From Paraspadella gotoi (lineage: Eukaryota; Chaetognatha), in NCBI GenBank assembly GCA_051294375.1, contig CM119263.1, positions 7,736,635 through 7,800,634 on the forward strand: a stretch of DNA of 64,000 bases. Reading direction: 5' to 3'. Position numbers and translations under genes: made by a program. Shown here piece by piece: positions 47,601-59,820 of this stretch. The notes under the pieces are model-generated. The model worked only from the letters and a program-made list of their open reading frames with translations, searched no databases and was not told the DNA's origin. How positions within the stretch are numbered: position 1 is the first letter of the stretch; the number at the start of each line of letters is the position of its first letter.

Positions 47601-50600
47601 TGACATTTGCAATTTGCCCTCGTTACATGGTCCTTGCAATTTGAAAAAGAAATTATGGTATTATGATACCAGAACAGCAGATTGCCAACAATTTGTCTAT
47701 GGAGGATGTGAAGGCAATCAAAATCGTTTTAAGTCAAAGGAAAGTTGTACAAAAGTTTGCGGTAAAACAAAGCCCTTAAGGCAACAAATTTGCCAGCTTG
47801 AGAAAGCTGCTGGAACTTGTTCATCTTCTTTTCAAAGGTGGTATTTTGATAGATCCGAATCTCTTTGTAAACCTTTTGTCTATAGTGGTTGTCAAGGTAA
47901 TCTTAATAGATTCAAAACAGAATCAGATTGCAGAAATAAATGTGGCGGTCCCACTCCAACAAATGCTTGTAGTTTGCTTCCAGAACGAGGGTCTTGTTCT
48001 AATTGGCAGCTGTATTATTATTACAACAGTACAAAGGATATGTGTATGCCTTTTTATTACGGGGGATGTGGAGGAAATCAAAACAGATTTTCTAGTTTAG
48101 AGGAATGCAAGAAACGATGTCCAGCGAAATCAGAAAATGTGTGTAAAATTCCAAGAGACCCTGGAAATTGCAATATGAAACTTAACCGATGGTATTTTGA
48201 TGATACTACAAACTCATGTGAAGAATTCATCTATACAGGATGTTCAGGAAATCAAAATAGATTCTCAACCCAGAGTGAATGCCAAGCGACATGTGCTTAT
48301 TTGCTAGAGAGACCAATGATTCAAATCAAGCCAACGCCAAGAGAATTGACAACAATAGCAACCATAACCACACAAATGCCAGAAGAATCAACTATGCATC
48401 CAATATTGACCCTAAATTCTGAGAAAAACATCAGCCAAAGTTCATTATGTAGCTTAGACCCCACAGGAATTAGATGCTCGGATTCAAATGAAAAACCAAA
48501 GCCCAGATGGTATTATAACTACAGAACTCAAACTTGCCGACAATTTTCTTTTCTTGGATGTGGAGCAAATTCCAACAATTTTATAACTAGAGAAGATTGT
48601 GAATTTGCCTGTTTAAATGTAATGTCCAAAGCTCAGCAAGTTATTCAGATCAGAGATAACGAGGTTCAAATCATTCCATTGATTGATACTATATCTCAGA
48701 CAGATGTTTGCAAACTCAGGCCGAGTTATGGAGAATGCAATGATAAAATTCGACGGTGGTATTATGAACCAATGGTCAAACAATGTTTGGAGTTCTTATT
48801 TTCTGGTTGTCAAGGAAACGGTAATAATTTTCTCAGTAAAATTGAATGTAAAGAAACGTGTATGGGGATAACGGATGATCCAAAGCCAGAGTTTGTAATC
48901 ACGACGGCCATTCCCGAGTTAGAGGATGTCTGCCGATTAAAAGAAGACACCGGGCCATGCACGCAGTACACGCAAAGGTATTACTACGACACACAGACCA
49001 AAGAATGTCTTGCATTCATTTTTGGAGGCTGCAGCGGAAACGGGAACAACTTTGTGTCGAGACAGGATTGCATGGACGCCTGCAAGAAAGCGGCGGATCC
49101 CTCAGAAAGCCAATGCGAGATACCTCAATCTCGAGGCCCCTGTCGCGCTTCGATCAAACAGTTTTATTACGACACGATGAGAAACTATTGTTTCGAGTTC
49201 ATCTACGGCGGCTGCGGCGGAAACAGCAACAGATTCGAAAATCTAGAAGATTGTTTGGCTAAATGCGCGCCATCGACTCTGCCGAAGAAAGGAGTCAACA
49301 AGGATTCGTCATTGCCCAAACCCTGTACTTACCACCCGGATCAAGGACCCTGTTACGGTAGACAAGAAAAATGGTACTTTGATTCAAACGCCATGCGCTG
49401 CAGAACTTTCGTGTATGGCGGTTGCCAGGGTAACAAAAACCGCTTTGGCAATCGGCAGGAATGCGAAGCGACCTGCAATATGCGTCAGACCAACTACCAA
49501 GTGTGCTCCCTACCGAAATTGACTGGCCCATGCAAAGGAGCTTACATCAAGTGGTATTGGGATGACGACGCGCGCATCTGTCGCAGGTTTTATTACGGGG
49601 GCTGCGAAGGCAATGAGAACAGATTTGAAACAGAAGACGATTGCCTGGTTAAGTGCGGTTCCAAAGAGTCGGAGCAATGCTTAAAGCAGCGTTGTGATAA
49701 AAATTGTTCCTACGGCTTGGAGAAAGATTCGCGCGGATGTCAAATGTGTTCTTGCCTTAATCCCTGCAAAGATCAAATATGCGCCGACAATGAGCGCTGT
49801 TTTGTTGAACCATGCAAAGCTGGGGAGGATTGTCGCTTTAAACCCCAATGTCGTGCAAATGAAAAACCGGGTTTCTGTCCCGCCCAACACTCTGAAAATC
49901 TTTCGTGCAGCATCTCTTGTAACCACGATTACTCTTGTCCAGCCGACACTAAGTGCTGCTTCGACGGATGCGGCAAAAGTTGCATGCAGCCAATCCGAGA
50001 TGCATCGCCAATCTCTCCACCCGAAGCAGATTGCCGCTTGTCTCTCTTCGGCTGCTGCCCCGACGGAATCAGCGCCGCTCAAGGTTACAACTTCAAGGAT
50101 TGCCCCCAGGAAAAAGCGACGATCGTCTCGGGAAGCGCCGAGGAGCTTGTTTTCATCAACGGTCGAGGCGGCAGAATTGATTGCGTCGCCCGAGGATTTC
50201 CGCGTCCGCAAGTTAACTGGTATTTTAACCGGTCGCCAATCACGGACGACGACGACGAATTCGAGCTTCGCGATAACGGGACGCTCGTCGTTCGGACGGC
50301 AAAGCCTTGGAATCGCGGGATCTACACTTGTCGGGCCTTCAACGGCGTCGGCCTTCCCGTGACCAACGACTTTCGTGTCGTCGTCGTCTCGCCGCCGGTC
50401 ATCCTCTCTCAGTCCCAACGCTTCGTCGCACGAGCCGGGGACGACGTCTCTCTCGAATGTCGACATTCGGGGGATCCCGAACCGGAATATTTCTGGATGA
50501 AGGTAAACAGCGAAACAGATCTCATGAGTTTCTTATTATAATAAGTCAGCTGAAAACTAGCATATTAGCATAACATTTTTAGGAAATATCTAGAATGTTT

Positions 50601-51519
50601 TTTTTTTCAAAACTTAAAAACGGATTGTAAATTTTAATTATTTTCATAATGGAGTTACAAGATATTTCGATTTTAGGCACTGTTACTCAATTTTTGAAAG
50701 GAAAATTATACATGTATTATCAGTGTGTGCTTGCGATGTCGTTAAGTAGATAAGAAAAATAATGATTGATGAATTAAAACTTTAATTTTCCACACAATTT
50801 TACAAGATTGAATTGCTTTTTTGATAGAAAAAATAAAAAAAACATTTTTTTTCCGACTCAAGGATCGAATTCCGCTGCCGCAAAACTCTGACGATCACGT
50901 GACATTCGTCAACCAATCGCTGCGCATCGCAAGAGTCCTCCCGCGGCACGCCGGCTTCTACGAGTGCGTCGTAAACAACGGTGTTGGCGACGCGATGGCG
51001 CTGCGTCACACCCTCCAAGTCGAGCGAAATCTGCAAGCGTCAATAGGGGATCACAAAGGCTCCTACCTCGAGGGCGACGACGTGACGCTCCTCTGCTCCG
51101 TTACTGGATCTACGGATCGACTGCAACTGACTTGGTTCCGAGACCGGGAGGCGCTGACGACCGATTCGGGCCGAGTTGTCCTCGCCGACGACGGCCGATC
51201 TCTCCGAGTCGCCAACGTGACGATGAAAGACGGTGGAACGTACGTCTGTCGAGTGGACGACGGACTGGGCGTGGCTCGCGCGGAGACGCTGGTCGTCGTC
51301 GAGGCAAGGGCGACGCCGCCGCCTCCACCGGCGCCACGAGCGCCCGAAGGTTGCCTCGACAATCGGCTCCTCGCGAATTGCAGACTCATCGTTGCCGCTA
51401 AAATGTGCAAGAACCGCTACTACAAAAAATTCTGCTGTCGATCCTGCTTTGATTCTGGACAAGTCGGCATGAAGGATTTGAGAAAGAGGTTCGGTCGAAA
51501 TGTTTATACTATTAAATAA
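44641..51519 (+). CDS. Ppn: Papilin, extracellular-matrix glycoprotein
   Basis: The coding sequence runs 44641-50502 (two 10-N gaps inside), then a phase-0 intron, then 50863-51519. Papilin is a secreted basement-membrane protein that binds and inhibits ADAMTS-type proteases. Modules in order: signal peptide ([18 protein letters not shown]); six TSP1 repeats ([11 protein letters not shown] type, 44734-45780); nine CxxSxFGCCPDG repeats (46036-47047); 13 Kunitz domains (47077-49656); an antistasin-like cysteine-rich segment (49677-49860); a WAP four-disulfide core (49869-49990); a tenth GCCPDG repeat (50031-50103); three Ig domains (about 50110-51305, the second split by the intron); and a C-terminal PLAC domain ([15 protein letters not shown]). 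The first Kunitz lacks cysteines 2 and 4, normally bonded to each other (GPGRN and GGVEG), so that bond is lost as a pair. No ADAMTS spacer is seen between TSP1 repeats. Thr-rich linkers lie at 46795-46845 and 48330-48440. Stop and an AATAAA motif overlap at the end. Confidence 0.95.
45788..45797. other. Assembly gap (10 N) inside papilin
   Basis: Ten Ns interrupt the coding frame after the sixth TSP1 repeat; ten is a placeholder, so frame across it is unknown. Confidence 0.99.
45798..45974 (+). repeat. 177 bp copy of papilin TSP1 sequence between two gaps
   Basis: It is identical to 45563-45739 except for one base (C at 45850 for G at 45615). It is bounded on both sides by N runs. It covers the end of TSP1-5 and most of TSP1-6, and is probably a redundant contig rather than a seventh repeat. 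Confidence 0.9.
45975..45984. other. Assembly gap (10 N) inside papilin
   Basis: The second placeholder gap, before the GCCPDG repeats. Confidence 0.99.
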
Positions 51520-53044
51520 AAAAATAACGATTTATGGAATGTCATGGTTTTCTCTTAATATTGAGTCTTCAGTAAGAGATTCAGCGAATAGCATAACGTA
51601 TCTACTCTTTTACTTTTTGTATTTATCAATGATTATAAAAATTTAACTTTTGTAATCCCAATCTAATCGCGCTTTTATATTTGATGTGTTTTTTTAAAAG
51701 AAGTTTAGTAGATTCACGTATTCACCACAGATTTTTTATCATTCCTGTAAATTTTTCATATTTTATAATTTTATTCTCTTTCCAATAAATTCTACATTTA
51801 AAAACATTAAATTTTTTATTTCATAAACCTAACGTCACTTGACGATTAAAACGCCCGTCCTCCAGGTGCCTCCTAAAGACACTTTGTCTTATCGAAAAAC
51901 CGCAACAACTTCGATAAATCCCAAACACAAACAAAACCCTCTGATCTGAAAATTCAAAAATCCGCCCGCAGAATTTTTCACTCGCGCCAAAATTTTTTTT
52001 TTGTGTCGTTCAATTACGGGTTTCCCGCGGTTTTCCGAGGAGGCAATGACGACGACAATGACGACGACGACGAAACAGACAACGACATCGGCGTCCCGCG
52101 ATCCACCTGCCGAATTGGTCGTCACGTGACTTGGAATTTGTCCCTTCGACGACGACGACGACAGCGACGATGATTAAGGGAAGAGGATTTTCAAGATCGA
52201 ATGGAATTCGGATTTTTTTTTCAATTAGTTGGGGGGGAGGAAGGGGGAGAATTCCAAAATAGCGTTGGAATCGATTTTGATCAAATTCGTTCGTCACGAA
52301 TTTGAATATGCAATTTTGAGTGTCTCTAACACTGTCTAAAAGAAATAGGCTTTGTCAGCAAACTATCGTACAATAGACTTAAGTTTTTCTTTGAGTTAAG
52401 AACTCCAATGGCTAAAAAAAAAAAAAGAAAATCGAACTGGTTGATAATAATCAAAGACGGGAATTTCAATTTCAGCGCCATCTTTGCGATCTTCCGTTCG
52501 CCCGAGTTTGCGTGCACTCCGCCCTCAGCTTCCTCTCCACGCGCCGAGTCGCGGGGTTTTTTTTTTCGTCGCACGCGCCTGTCGTGTCATCGCGGAAAAA
52601 TCGAGCACGCTTCAACGTTTTTATGGGTGATCGACTGTCTGTTGGTTGGTTAGTCTCTTGGTATTTCCTTCCGTCTGTCTAACTGCCTCGCTGCCTTTTT
52701 GTCTGTCTGACTGTCTGTCCGTCTGTCTATATGTCTGCATGTCTTTTGTTTTGTCTGTTAGGCTTTCTGTCCTTCAGTCTCTGTGTCGTTTCCCTCGATC
52801 GTTTCTTCTTGTCGATCCGTGCGTTCAGACAAAGCGGTTTTTCAGCCTTTATGTGAGCCTGTCATTCTGAGAACGTCGGTCGATCTATGTCAATCTGTCA
52901 GTTTTTCAAGCTTCATAATCTATTTTTGCTTTTCTCCCTTTCCTGTCTCCCTCGACCCTTTCCTATCCATTTTTCCTTCGAAGAGTCGGCAAGCAGGTGG
53001 GCCACGCGACAGAGAGAGGAGAAAAAGAAGAGGCGAGGGAGGAA

Positions 53045-53103
<59 letters not shown>

Positions 53104-53991
53104 CAAAAAAAATCAATGAGCGCGTTTTTCCAACGATTTTCGCGTGCGGCCAGTAGGGTAAATGAAGGCGGAGAAGACAGAGAGAGGGAGCGAGGGAGGC
53201 TGAGGAAAAGAGTTAAGAAAATGGGATAGAGGGGGAGAGAGAAAATGTGGAGAGAAAGAGCAAACCTAAAAGGACGAGAAAGGAAATCGCGTGGCGTAAG
53301 GGCGGGGGTGGAGGTAAGGGGGGAGAGAAGGAGGAAAGGGGGGATGAAAGGAAATGAAAGCCACGGGGTCAAACTGAGGCAGCGGAAAGAAAAAATCATG
53401 TCGCGTGCCAAGTTAATTAATGGTAATGATTCTTTACGGAAAATACCGTTCGTTGAAGTATTGAAATAAATTTCCTCCCTTTTTTGACTGTTGGTTTTAT
53501 TCGAAACTCAATATCGTTACAAAAATAAAATTTGTATTTAACTAAATGTGTTTCAGTTGTCAACGAAGATATAAATCAAATTCTACATTCCCTCCACCCG
53601 CAATTGTCTACTTCACGTTCGAACCCCAAACCCCAGTTCCCCTCCACCCAATCCACTCTCTTCCCCTTAACCCTTATCATCCTTCTCTTCTCTAAGTTTG
53701 TTCAGCGACTCGACGCTTCATCGACTTTTTGACGCTCCTCGCGCGACATCGTCGATCGTAGCACCTGCTGGACCGTTCCTCCCACACCGCCCCCCCCAGT
53801 TCTAAGTCCCCCTTCCTCCCTTTATCTCTTTCGGTCGAAACTTCATCGATGATTCTCTCCTCTCTTTTTTTTCTTGCTCGTTCTCCACCCTTTCCTCCGT
53901 CGCATGCGGTCCATAACGACAACTTTCCGATTCCCAAATTGATCTGTACGTACATTGTTTTATCCGNNNNNNNNNNNNNNNNNNNNNNNNN
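51520..53991. other. Intergenic, simple-sequence rich
   Basis: It contains papilin 3' sequence, GAC/ACG-rich DNA (52040-52175), CTGT-type repeats (52660-52760), a (GA)n run (53047-53101) and G-rich purine DNA to about 53400, then a 25-N gap at 53967-53991. I see no gene. Confidence 0.5.
53047..53101. repeat. (GA)n microsatellite
   Basis: About 55 bp of uninterrupted GA. Confidence 0.95.
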
Positions 53992-54182
53992 ACCGTCATC
54001 AGCGGCCTATTTGGTGCCGGAGGCCATCATATTCGTCCTCCCAACCAAAGGTCGGGTTCTGAGCCCGATGGATGCCTGGCAGTTAAGAGGGACGGGCGTT
54101 AACCCGCCTGTACCATGATCCGAAGCGCAGGGACTGCTGATATTGAACGGTTTCTGTCACAACATATAACAATAATTACTGT
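53992..54182 (+). repeat. tRNA-headed SINE-like repeat, copy 1 (abuts gap)
   Basis: It starts at the first base after the gap. It shares with 54408-54616 the core TTGGTGCCGGAGGC, a B-box-like GGTTCTGAGCCC, CTGGCAGTTAAGAGGGACGG, ATATTGAACGGTT and an ACATATAACAATAATTACTG end. Confidence 0.65.
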
Positions 54183-54407
54183 CTCTTATTGGTGAGCCTA
54201 AACTTCCAAACACAATAGCAACAACAACACTTTCAGACGACATGCCTCAACCTGGCGAGCTACTTTTCCACCCACAACACATCAGGCGACCCATGCCTCA
54301 ACTTTGGTGAAGAACTTTCCACCAAATAACAATTCACTGAAGAGACGCAACAGACTTCTCCCTCGGGAGGGGGGGATGTTATGGTGGACTAAAATCTACC
54401 AAACCAT

Positions 54408-54616
54408 TCATCAGCGGCCATTGGTGCCGGAGGCAAGTCATTTCGCCTCCCAACCAAGAGGTCTGGGTTCTAAGCCCCGGTTGGTCCGCCTGGCAGTTAA
54501 GAGGGACGGGGCGTATTAACCCGCCTGTAACATGTGTTACAGCCTGATCCGAAGCTCAAGGGACTTCTTATATTGAACGGTTCTGTCATTAAACATATAA
54601 CAATAATTACTGTCTT
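54408..54616 (+). repeat. tRNA-headed SINE-like repeat, copy 2
   Basis: A diverged direct copy of 53992-54182, with B-box-like GGGTTCTAAGCCCC and the same ACATATAACAATAATTACTG end. Small insertions (a GTATTAACC-type stretch, CATGTGTTACAG) separate the two. The copies are about 225 bp apart. Confidence 0.65.
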
Positions 54617-56770
54617 TTAATATAATCTTACAATTTTTTTATTTTTTTTATTTTTTTTATAAAATTGATACAACTAAGATAAAACTTATCCATTTATTTA
54701 AAAATAAACTATTTTGACCTTAACTTTGGACAAGCTTTATAGTTTAAAGACACTTATCATATTTACAATATAACATAAACAGTCCTTCAAAATATTAATC
54801 AAAACTCTTAATTAATGTATCAAAAGATAAAATATATTTATAAAAAAATTAAGTTTTATAATTTTTAATACCATCTTTTTTGACATATGAATGGAAAATT
54901 CATCATTGAATAAATCCTCTAATAAACAATAATAATCTTTTTAATAATATTATTTAATTAAAATATATTAAAAAAGTTAAAATATAAAAACCATAAATAA
55001 TAGTTAAAAACAGTTGCATGTAACACATTTTTTTCCATCATGGTTACACACTGTGACACTAGAACAAGCGTCAAAATTCTGATAGATTTTTTCGTTTTGT
55101 CGGTGGCTGACGGCGGTCATCGCGGAACGGAAAATGAAAATTAAGAGAGCCCACAGAGAGACGATGAAAAAGTTTATGTTCGCGACGCCCCACCAAAATG
55201 TTTTCACATTTTTCCACAATGTCGATGGCGGGGATGGGCGACCTTGGCGGTGCAGAAAATAAATTAATAAAAAAAACACGCTGGCGAAGGAAGCAGGGTC
55301 GAGAAATTTCCATGGGTCAACTGTTAGAAAGTGATATTGAGACACGATAACACGAGAAATTTGGTTTGGAACGAGGACCTGATCCACGCATTAGATGATT
55401 AGGCGGTGGAAAAAATTCGAAACGACTAGTAGCGACGAGGAGCGACGAGTGCCTAAACAGCGAAAAACAGCGAAAACAGCGAAACCTGCATTAAATAATA
55501 AATTTCCACGATGAAACCAGAAAAAACTACAACCTTTGTTTCCGCCCAGATTTGGAAAGTTCAGACACTGGACTATCCAGATTCCAAATAATAATGGTAA
55601 GTTTAACGTCGTGCTTCAGGTGCAAATTAATGCCTCCATAAAAAGTTAGTTTAGGACTTTTTAATGAGAAATTTAAACAAAGCAAAAATAGCTAGCCTTG
55701 GCAAGACACTAAACAAATATATCTGTATTGTCGACGAGTTCTCTTTTTAGTATGACGCTAGACAGTGCAGATTAACTTGACATAAATTCATTAAATGTAG
55801 TATTATGTTTTACTGGCTTTGTTTCATATCAAGACCGTTTACCAATTTTTTTGTTCCGCAAAGAAGATACCTAGGACGTTGAGGTTCAAAATACTAATAA
55901 CACTTTTAATTTATTTGTTGATCAGGTGCAAATATGTGAAAATATAGCAATGAACGGACATTTTTCGAAGTAGTAGACCGGTTTTAAAATGCTCAATTGT
56001 ACCAGGACCATTATTATAGCTTTTTGCATTAGAAATAAGTCAACGATTGTTCTTAGAGTAGGAAACTTGTAATAAATTTAAAAATATTCTTTAGGATTCT
56101 ACAGTAAGTATTGAAAAACGGAGACCAAAATCAAAGGAAAACCGCTCGTCGGAGTAATCGTTTAAAAATGGCTTTAAATACTACTAAACTATTTCTGGTA
56201 TTTATGTTGTTCCACCGACTTTAGATACTAAAAACCATGTACTATCAAAAACCATTCGTAGTTGGCGAAAGTATTTAAAAGCGCTACTGTGTGCAACTTT
56301 TTTCTAGAACCAAAAAAGCTGAAAAAAATTTCGATCGCTCGAAATTTTTTTCTTCGCGAAGCGGACATATCTAAAAACACAAAAAAAAAAAGCGAGCCAT
56401 CTGTGAATCCCTCCCAGATTCTTTCTAATTAAAAGACACTTAAACTTTTTCTTTCTTTTCACATTGACAACAAAGATTCTTTTGCCCAGAAAATTCATTG
56501 ATTCCTTTCACCTGGCGATTAATCTGGTGCAGCCAGATAGACCATCCGCACTTTTTGAAGTTTAAGACGTCGTCGTAGTCGTAGTCGTCTCGCGTTTCTT
56601 AGCGACCCGGATGTCGCAGCCCTGGCGACCCGGATAAAAGAGAGGATACTGTTCAGTGTTCACTGGGGTTTTCATGAAAAGATAGGGCGAAGTAAAAGAC
56701 CTTTTTATGGGATGGTGAATAAAAAGGTGTTGTTATCTCTATTTTATTTCGTCTCTCATCTCTCTCTCTC

Positions 56771-56811
<41 letters not shown>

Positions 56812-57000
56812 CTCATGACCCAGGGATTCCGCATTTCCCCAATACATTTATAAAAATAAAAACCTCACTTCCCGCACTGAAAAAAGGCGGCAGCCGTCAA
56901 AAGTCAAATAAATCAGGTGCAAATTATCTCCAGGGGACCAAAAGATGAAAATGGGATTAAAGAAAAAAAGAGAAAAAAAGGATAAAAAAGACCAAAAGAA
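54617..57000. other. AT-rich region with one doubtful membrane ORF
   Basis: Apart from the minus-strand frame at 55004-55387 this is AT-rich with no repeat family or coding signal that I can support. A (CT)n run lies at 56757-56810. Confidence 0.45.
55004..55387 (-). CDS. Doubtful ORF with two membrane segments
   Basis: A 127-codon frame opens after a stop with GTG. It encodes hydrophobic stretches FASVFFLLIYFLH and INFFIVSLWALLIFIFRSAM and a Cys-rich C-terminus. A possible acceptor (GGATCAG) lies just inside the left end of the frame. Composition is more protein-like than nearby frames. It could be a terminal exon; no family is recognised. Confidence 0.27.
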   Translation of the reverse strand: MDQVLVPNQISRVIVSQYHFLTVDPWKFLDPASFASVFFLLIYFLHRQGRPSPPSTLWKNVKTFWWGVANINFFIVSLWALLIFIFRSAMTAVSHRQNEKIYQNFDACSSVTVCNHDGKKCVTCNCF

Positions 57001-59610
57001 GATGAAAATAGGGAGTGAGCTCTGGTCCGCTGTGGTCCCTTTTCTTCGGTCTCTTCGGCGTTTCATTAGTCGTCGTCGTCGTCCCTTTTGTCGGCCGCGT
57101 CTTCCCTTTTGAACGTCGCGATTCGTCAGTCGTTCGATGCGCGGACGACGGCGGCCGACAACTCGCCGACTCTACCAGGCGTCGGCTTCTTGGAGTCCAT
57201 GGTGAGATTTTGAAACGGTGAGGTCGTTCATCATCGCAGTTTGATGGTGACGTTGTGATAAAGCGAGCCCGTTTAGCTCAGAATGGGGTTGTGAGTTATA
57301 CAGTTTAAATTTCGTGAGATACTAATCTCATCGGCTAATTTCAGAAAAATTTAGAATGCTGAAATAAACTTGATGAACTTTTAATTTTGGAAAAAGGTAT
57401 CAAAAATAATTACTATCATATTTACAGAATTGTGTGTTTGTGATAAGACTTTCTTTTTGTTGCGTTAAAGGATTGAAGAAAAAAAAAAGTTTATTATGGC
57501 GTGCATGTTTTGACTCTTATTTTTCGATTCTTCATCAGGGCTGTTAGTAAAATAATGTATAGTCGGGATATCTCGGAAACAGCTGCAGTAGTAGTAGAGC
57601 TGGGATTAGTTCCGTCATGTAATAGAAAGTTTTGTTTACATTTTAGAAATATATCTTGACAATATATGCGAAGTAAACTGTAAAGGTGATGAGATAAGCT
57701 TTTAGTGATGACATCGGTGATGTTGCGAAATAAAGAAAGCATAAAGGGCGGACGTAGATACGGAAAGTCTTTGAGGACGAACTGACAGATCGATGGTGAC
57801 GTATTGAAAAACTAAGGACATCAGCTGACGGACGGATAATGAATAAGTGCAAAGGAAAAGCCGACTATGGTGGGGGTACTTGCGGGCCAGTGACAAAGGC
57901 GAGGCCTATGGAGAGGCGGAGCCTGACCCGGCCAAAGGTAAGGTTTCTGCCAGGCGGCCGGTTCCATTTGACCGAGAGTCTAATGGTGTCTTCTTCGTGA
58001 AAGACACCGACAAACCTTTAAACACTATTTTTTCTTTTGGCAAAATCGTCAAAATCTGAGTTTCTTTTTTTTTTATGGGCAGGAAGAGAGAGAGAGAGAG
58101 TGAGAGAGTGATAGAAATATAAAGAAAGAGACCAAGAAAGAAAGAGATAACAGAAAGAAATCGACTCAAAGAAATCAAAAGACTATAGATCAAAAGAAAG
58201 AAAGGAGATAGAAAAGAAAAAATCTTAAAAAATAGATGACGAAGAAAATAGGGAAAATGAGGAAAGAGGACAAATGGCAGATATCAAAGTAAAGAATAAA
58301 AGAAAGGAAGGCAAGAGAAGCGGAGGAAGGAATACAAAGAAAAGAATTCCGGAAAGGAAGGAAGGAAGGAAGGAAGGAAGGAAAGGAAGGAAGAAGGAAG
58401 GAATAAAAAAGAAATATGAAAAAAACTGCTTCATAGTGGATTTCAAATCGTGGGGATGCTAAGAGAGAGTAAAGAGAGAGAGAGAGAAGACGAGGAGGAG
58501 TGAGAAGAGAGAGAGGGAGAGAGAAGCGAGAGAGAGAGAGAGAGAGCAGGAAAAAAAAAGTCTTTGAATAGAGTTATTTGCATCAACATAATCGAGCCAA
58601 AAGATCTCGAGCAGGCATCTCGCCTGGCGCGAAAAAAAAAAATACTTCGTGTTTCCTAAAAAAACGAATTTAATGGTTCTTTATGCGGGAAATTTTTTTC
58701 GCTTCGAAGGAGACGTTTTTCGCCGGCAGATGATTTATGAAAAAAAAAAATAGTAAAAAAAGGTACACGCCAATTTTAGGAAAAAAATTGGAGAAAAGTA
58801 GCTCCAATACCAATCCGTACTACTCAGTATTGCAATTTTTCGGTTAAATTTTTTTAAGAGGGAAGGGAAGTGGCCGATATGTCCCTGGCCAGTTACGTTG
58901 AACGTTAACATTAACTAACGTTAATTTCTTTTTTCCTGCTAAATGCGGGAATAAGAAGCTGTTCTGATGATAATTTTAACATAGGCTGTGTTACTCCACG
59001 ATAGCTAATATTAATATAATATAATACCTTAAATTATAATACTAATGATGCGGATTGCTGACCAAGAGACAATTGTAAGAAGTAATGGTTCGGAACGGGA
59101 TGATTTCTGAGATTCCACTGTAGCCCATCAGAAAGGTTGGATTTAGATAGGGCGGGCGAAAGCTACGAGGAGGAACTAATAAGGGGGAGGCATAGACCCC
59201 GCTGCGTTCCTCGTTGCGTTCCTCCGGAAGCTTAAAAATTACCTTGGACAGAAGGCGAATCGTCGTACTGAATCCTCGATCTACGGGTGACATGCGTGAT
59301 GTCCATGAGTCACAGGGCCTCAATGGGTTATGCGTCGACATCGCAGCGAAAGCCGTCATCGGACGGCCGGGACGGCACTCGCGTAAAATTGAATATCATA
59401 TCTCTACTCTTCCTATAACTCCTACTCTCTCTGTCGATCCTCCTCTCACTCCTCTCTCTCCTTTCTCTCTCTCTCTCCGTCTCTCTCTTCTCTCTCTCTT
59501 CTCTCTCTCTCTTCCTCTCTCTCTCATCCCGCGTCAGCGAACCGTTGACAGCGGCCGCGGGCCCGCTAACAGTTTCATAAACCGGAGAAAGGGGTGCAAA
59601 GTTGATATGG

Positions 59611-59820
59611 ATGCCCACAGAACGGACCCGCCGAAGATTTTCGCGGAGAAGACTCGGCAGCGATTGGTCACGTCACGACGATCATCGTCGTTTCGCCGCC
59701 GTTCGTCTCGTAGTCTTCGTCGCTGTCGTCGTCGTCGTCTCGTCGTTCGATATGCAATCCAGCGTTTTGCGTATATTGGAACCGGAGATGGACGAGGGTT
59801 TAAAAAATTTCGAGATCGGT
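59611..59820 (+). CDS. Candidate first exon of a type II or secreted protein
   Basis: An ATG at 59611 opens a frame of basic residues (RTRRRFSRRRLGSD) followed by a hydrophobic core (AAVRLVVFVAVVVVVSSFD) and an acidic helix-like segment (LRILEPEMDEGLKNFEI). It ends at a possible GT donor at 59820, phase 1. GTC-repeat DNA can mimic a Val run, so this is weak. No partner exon is identified. Confidence 0.22.
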
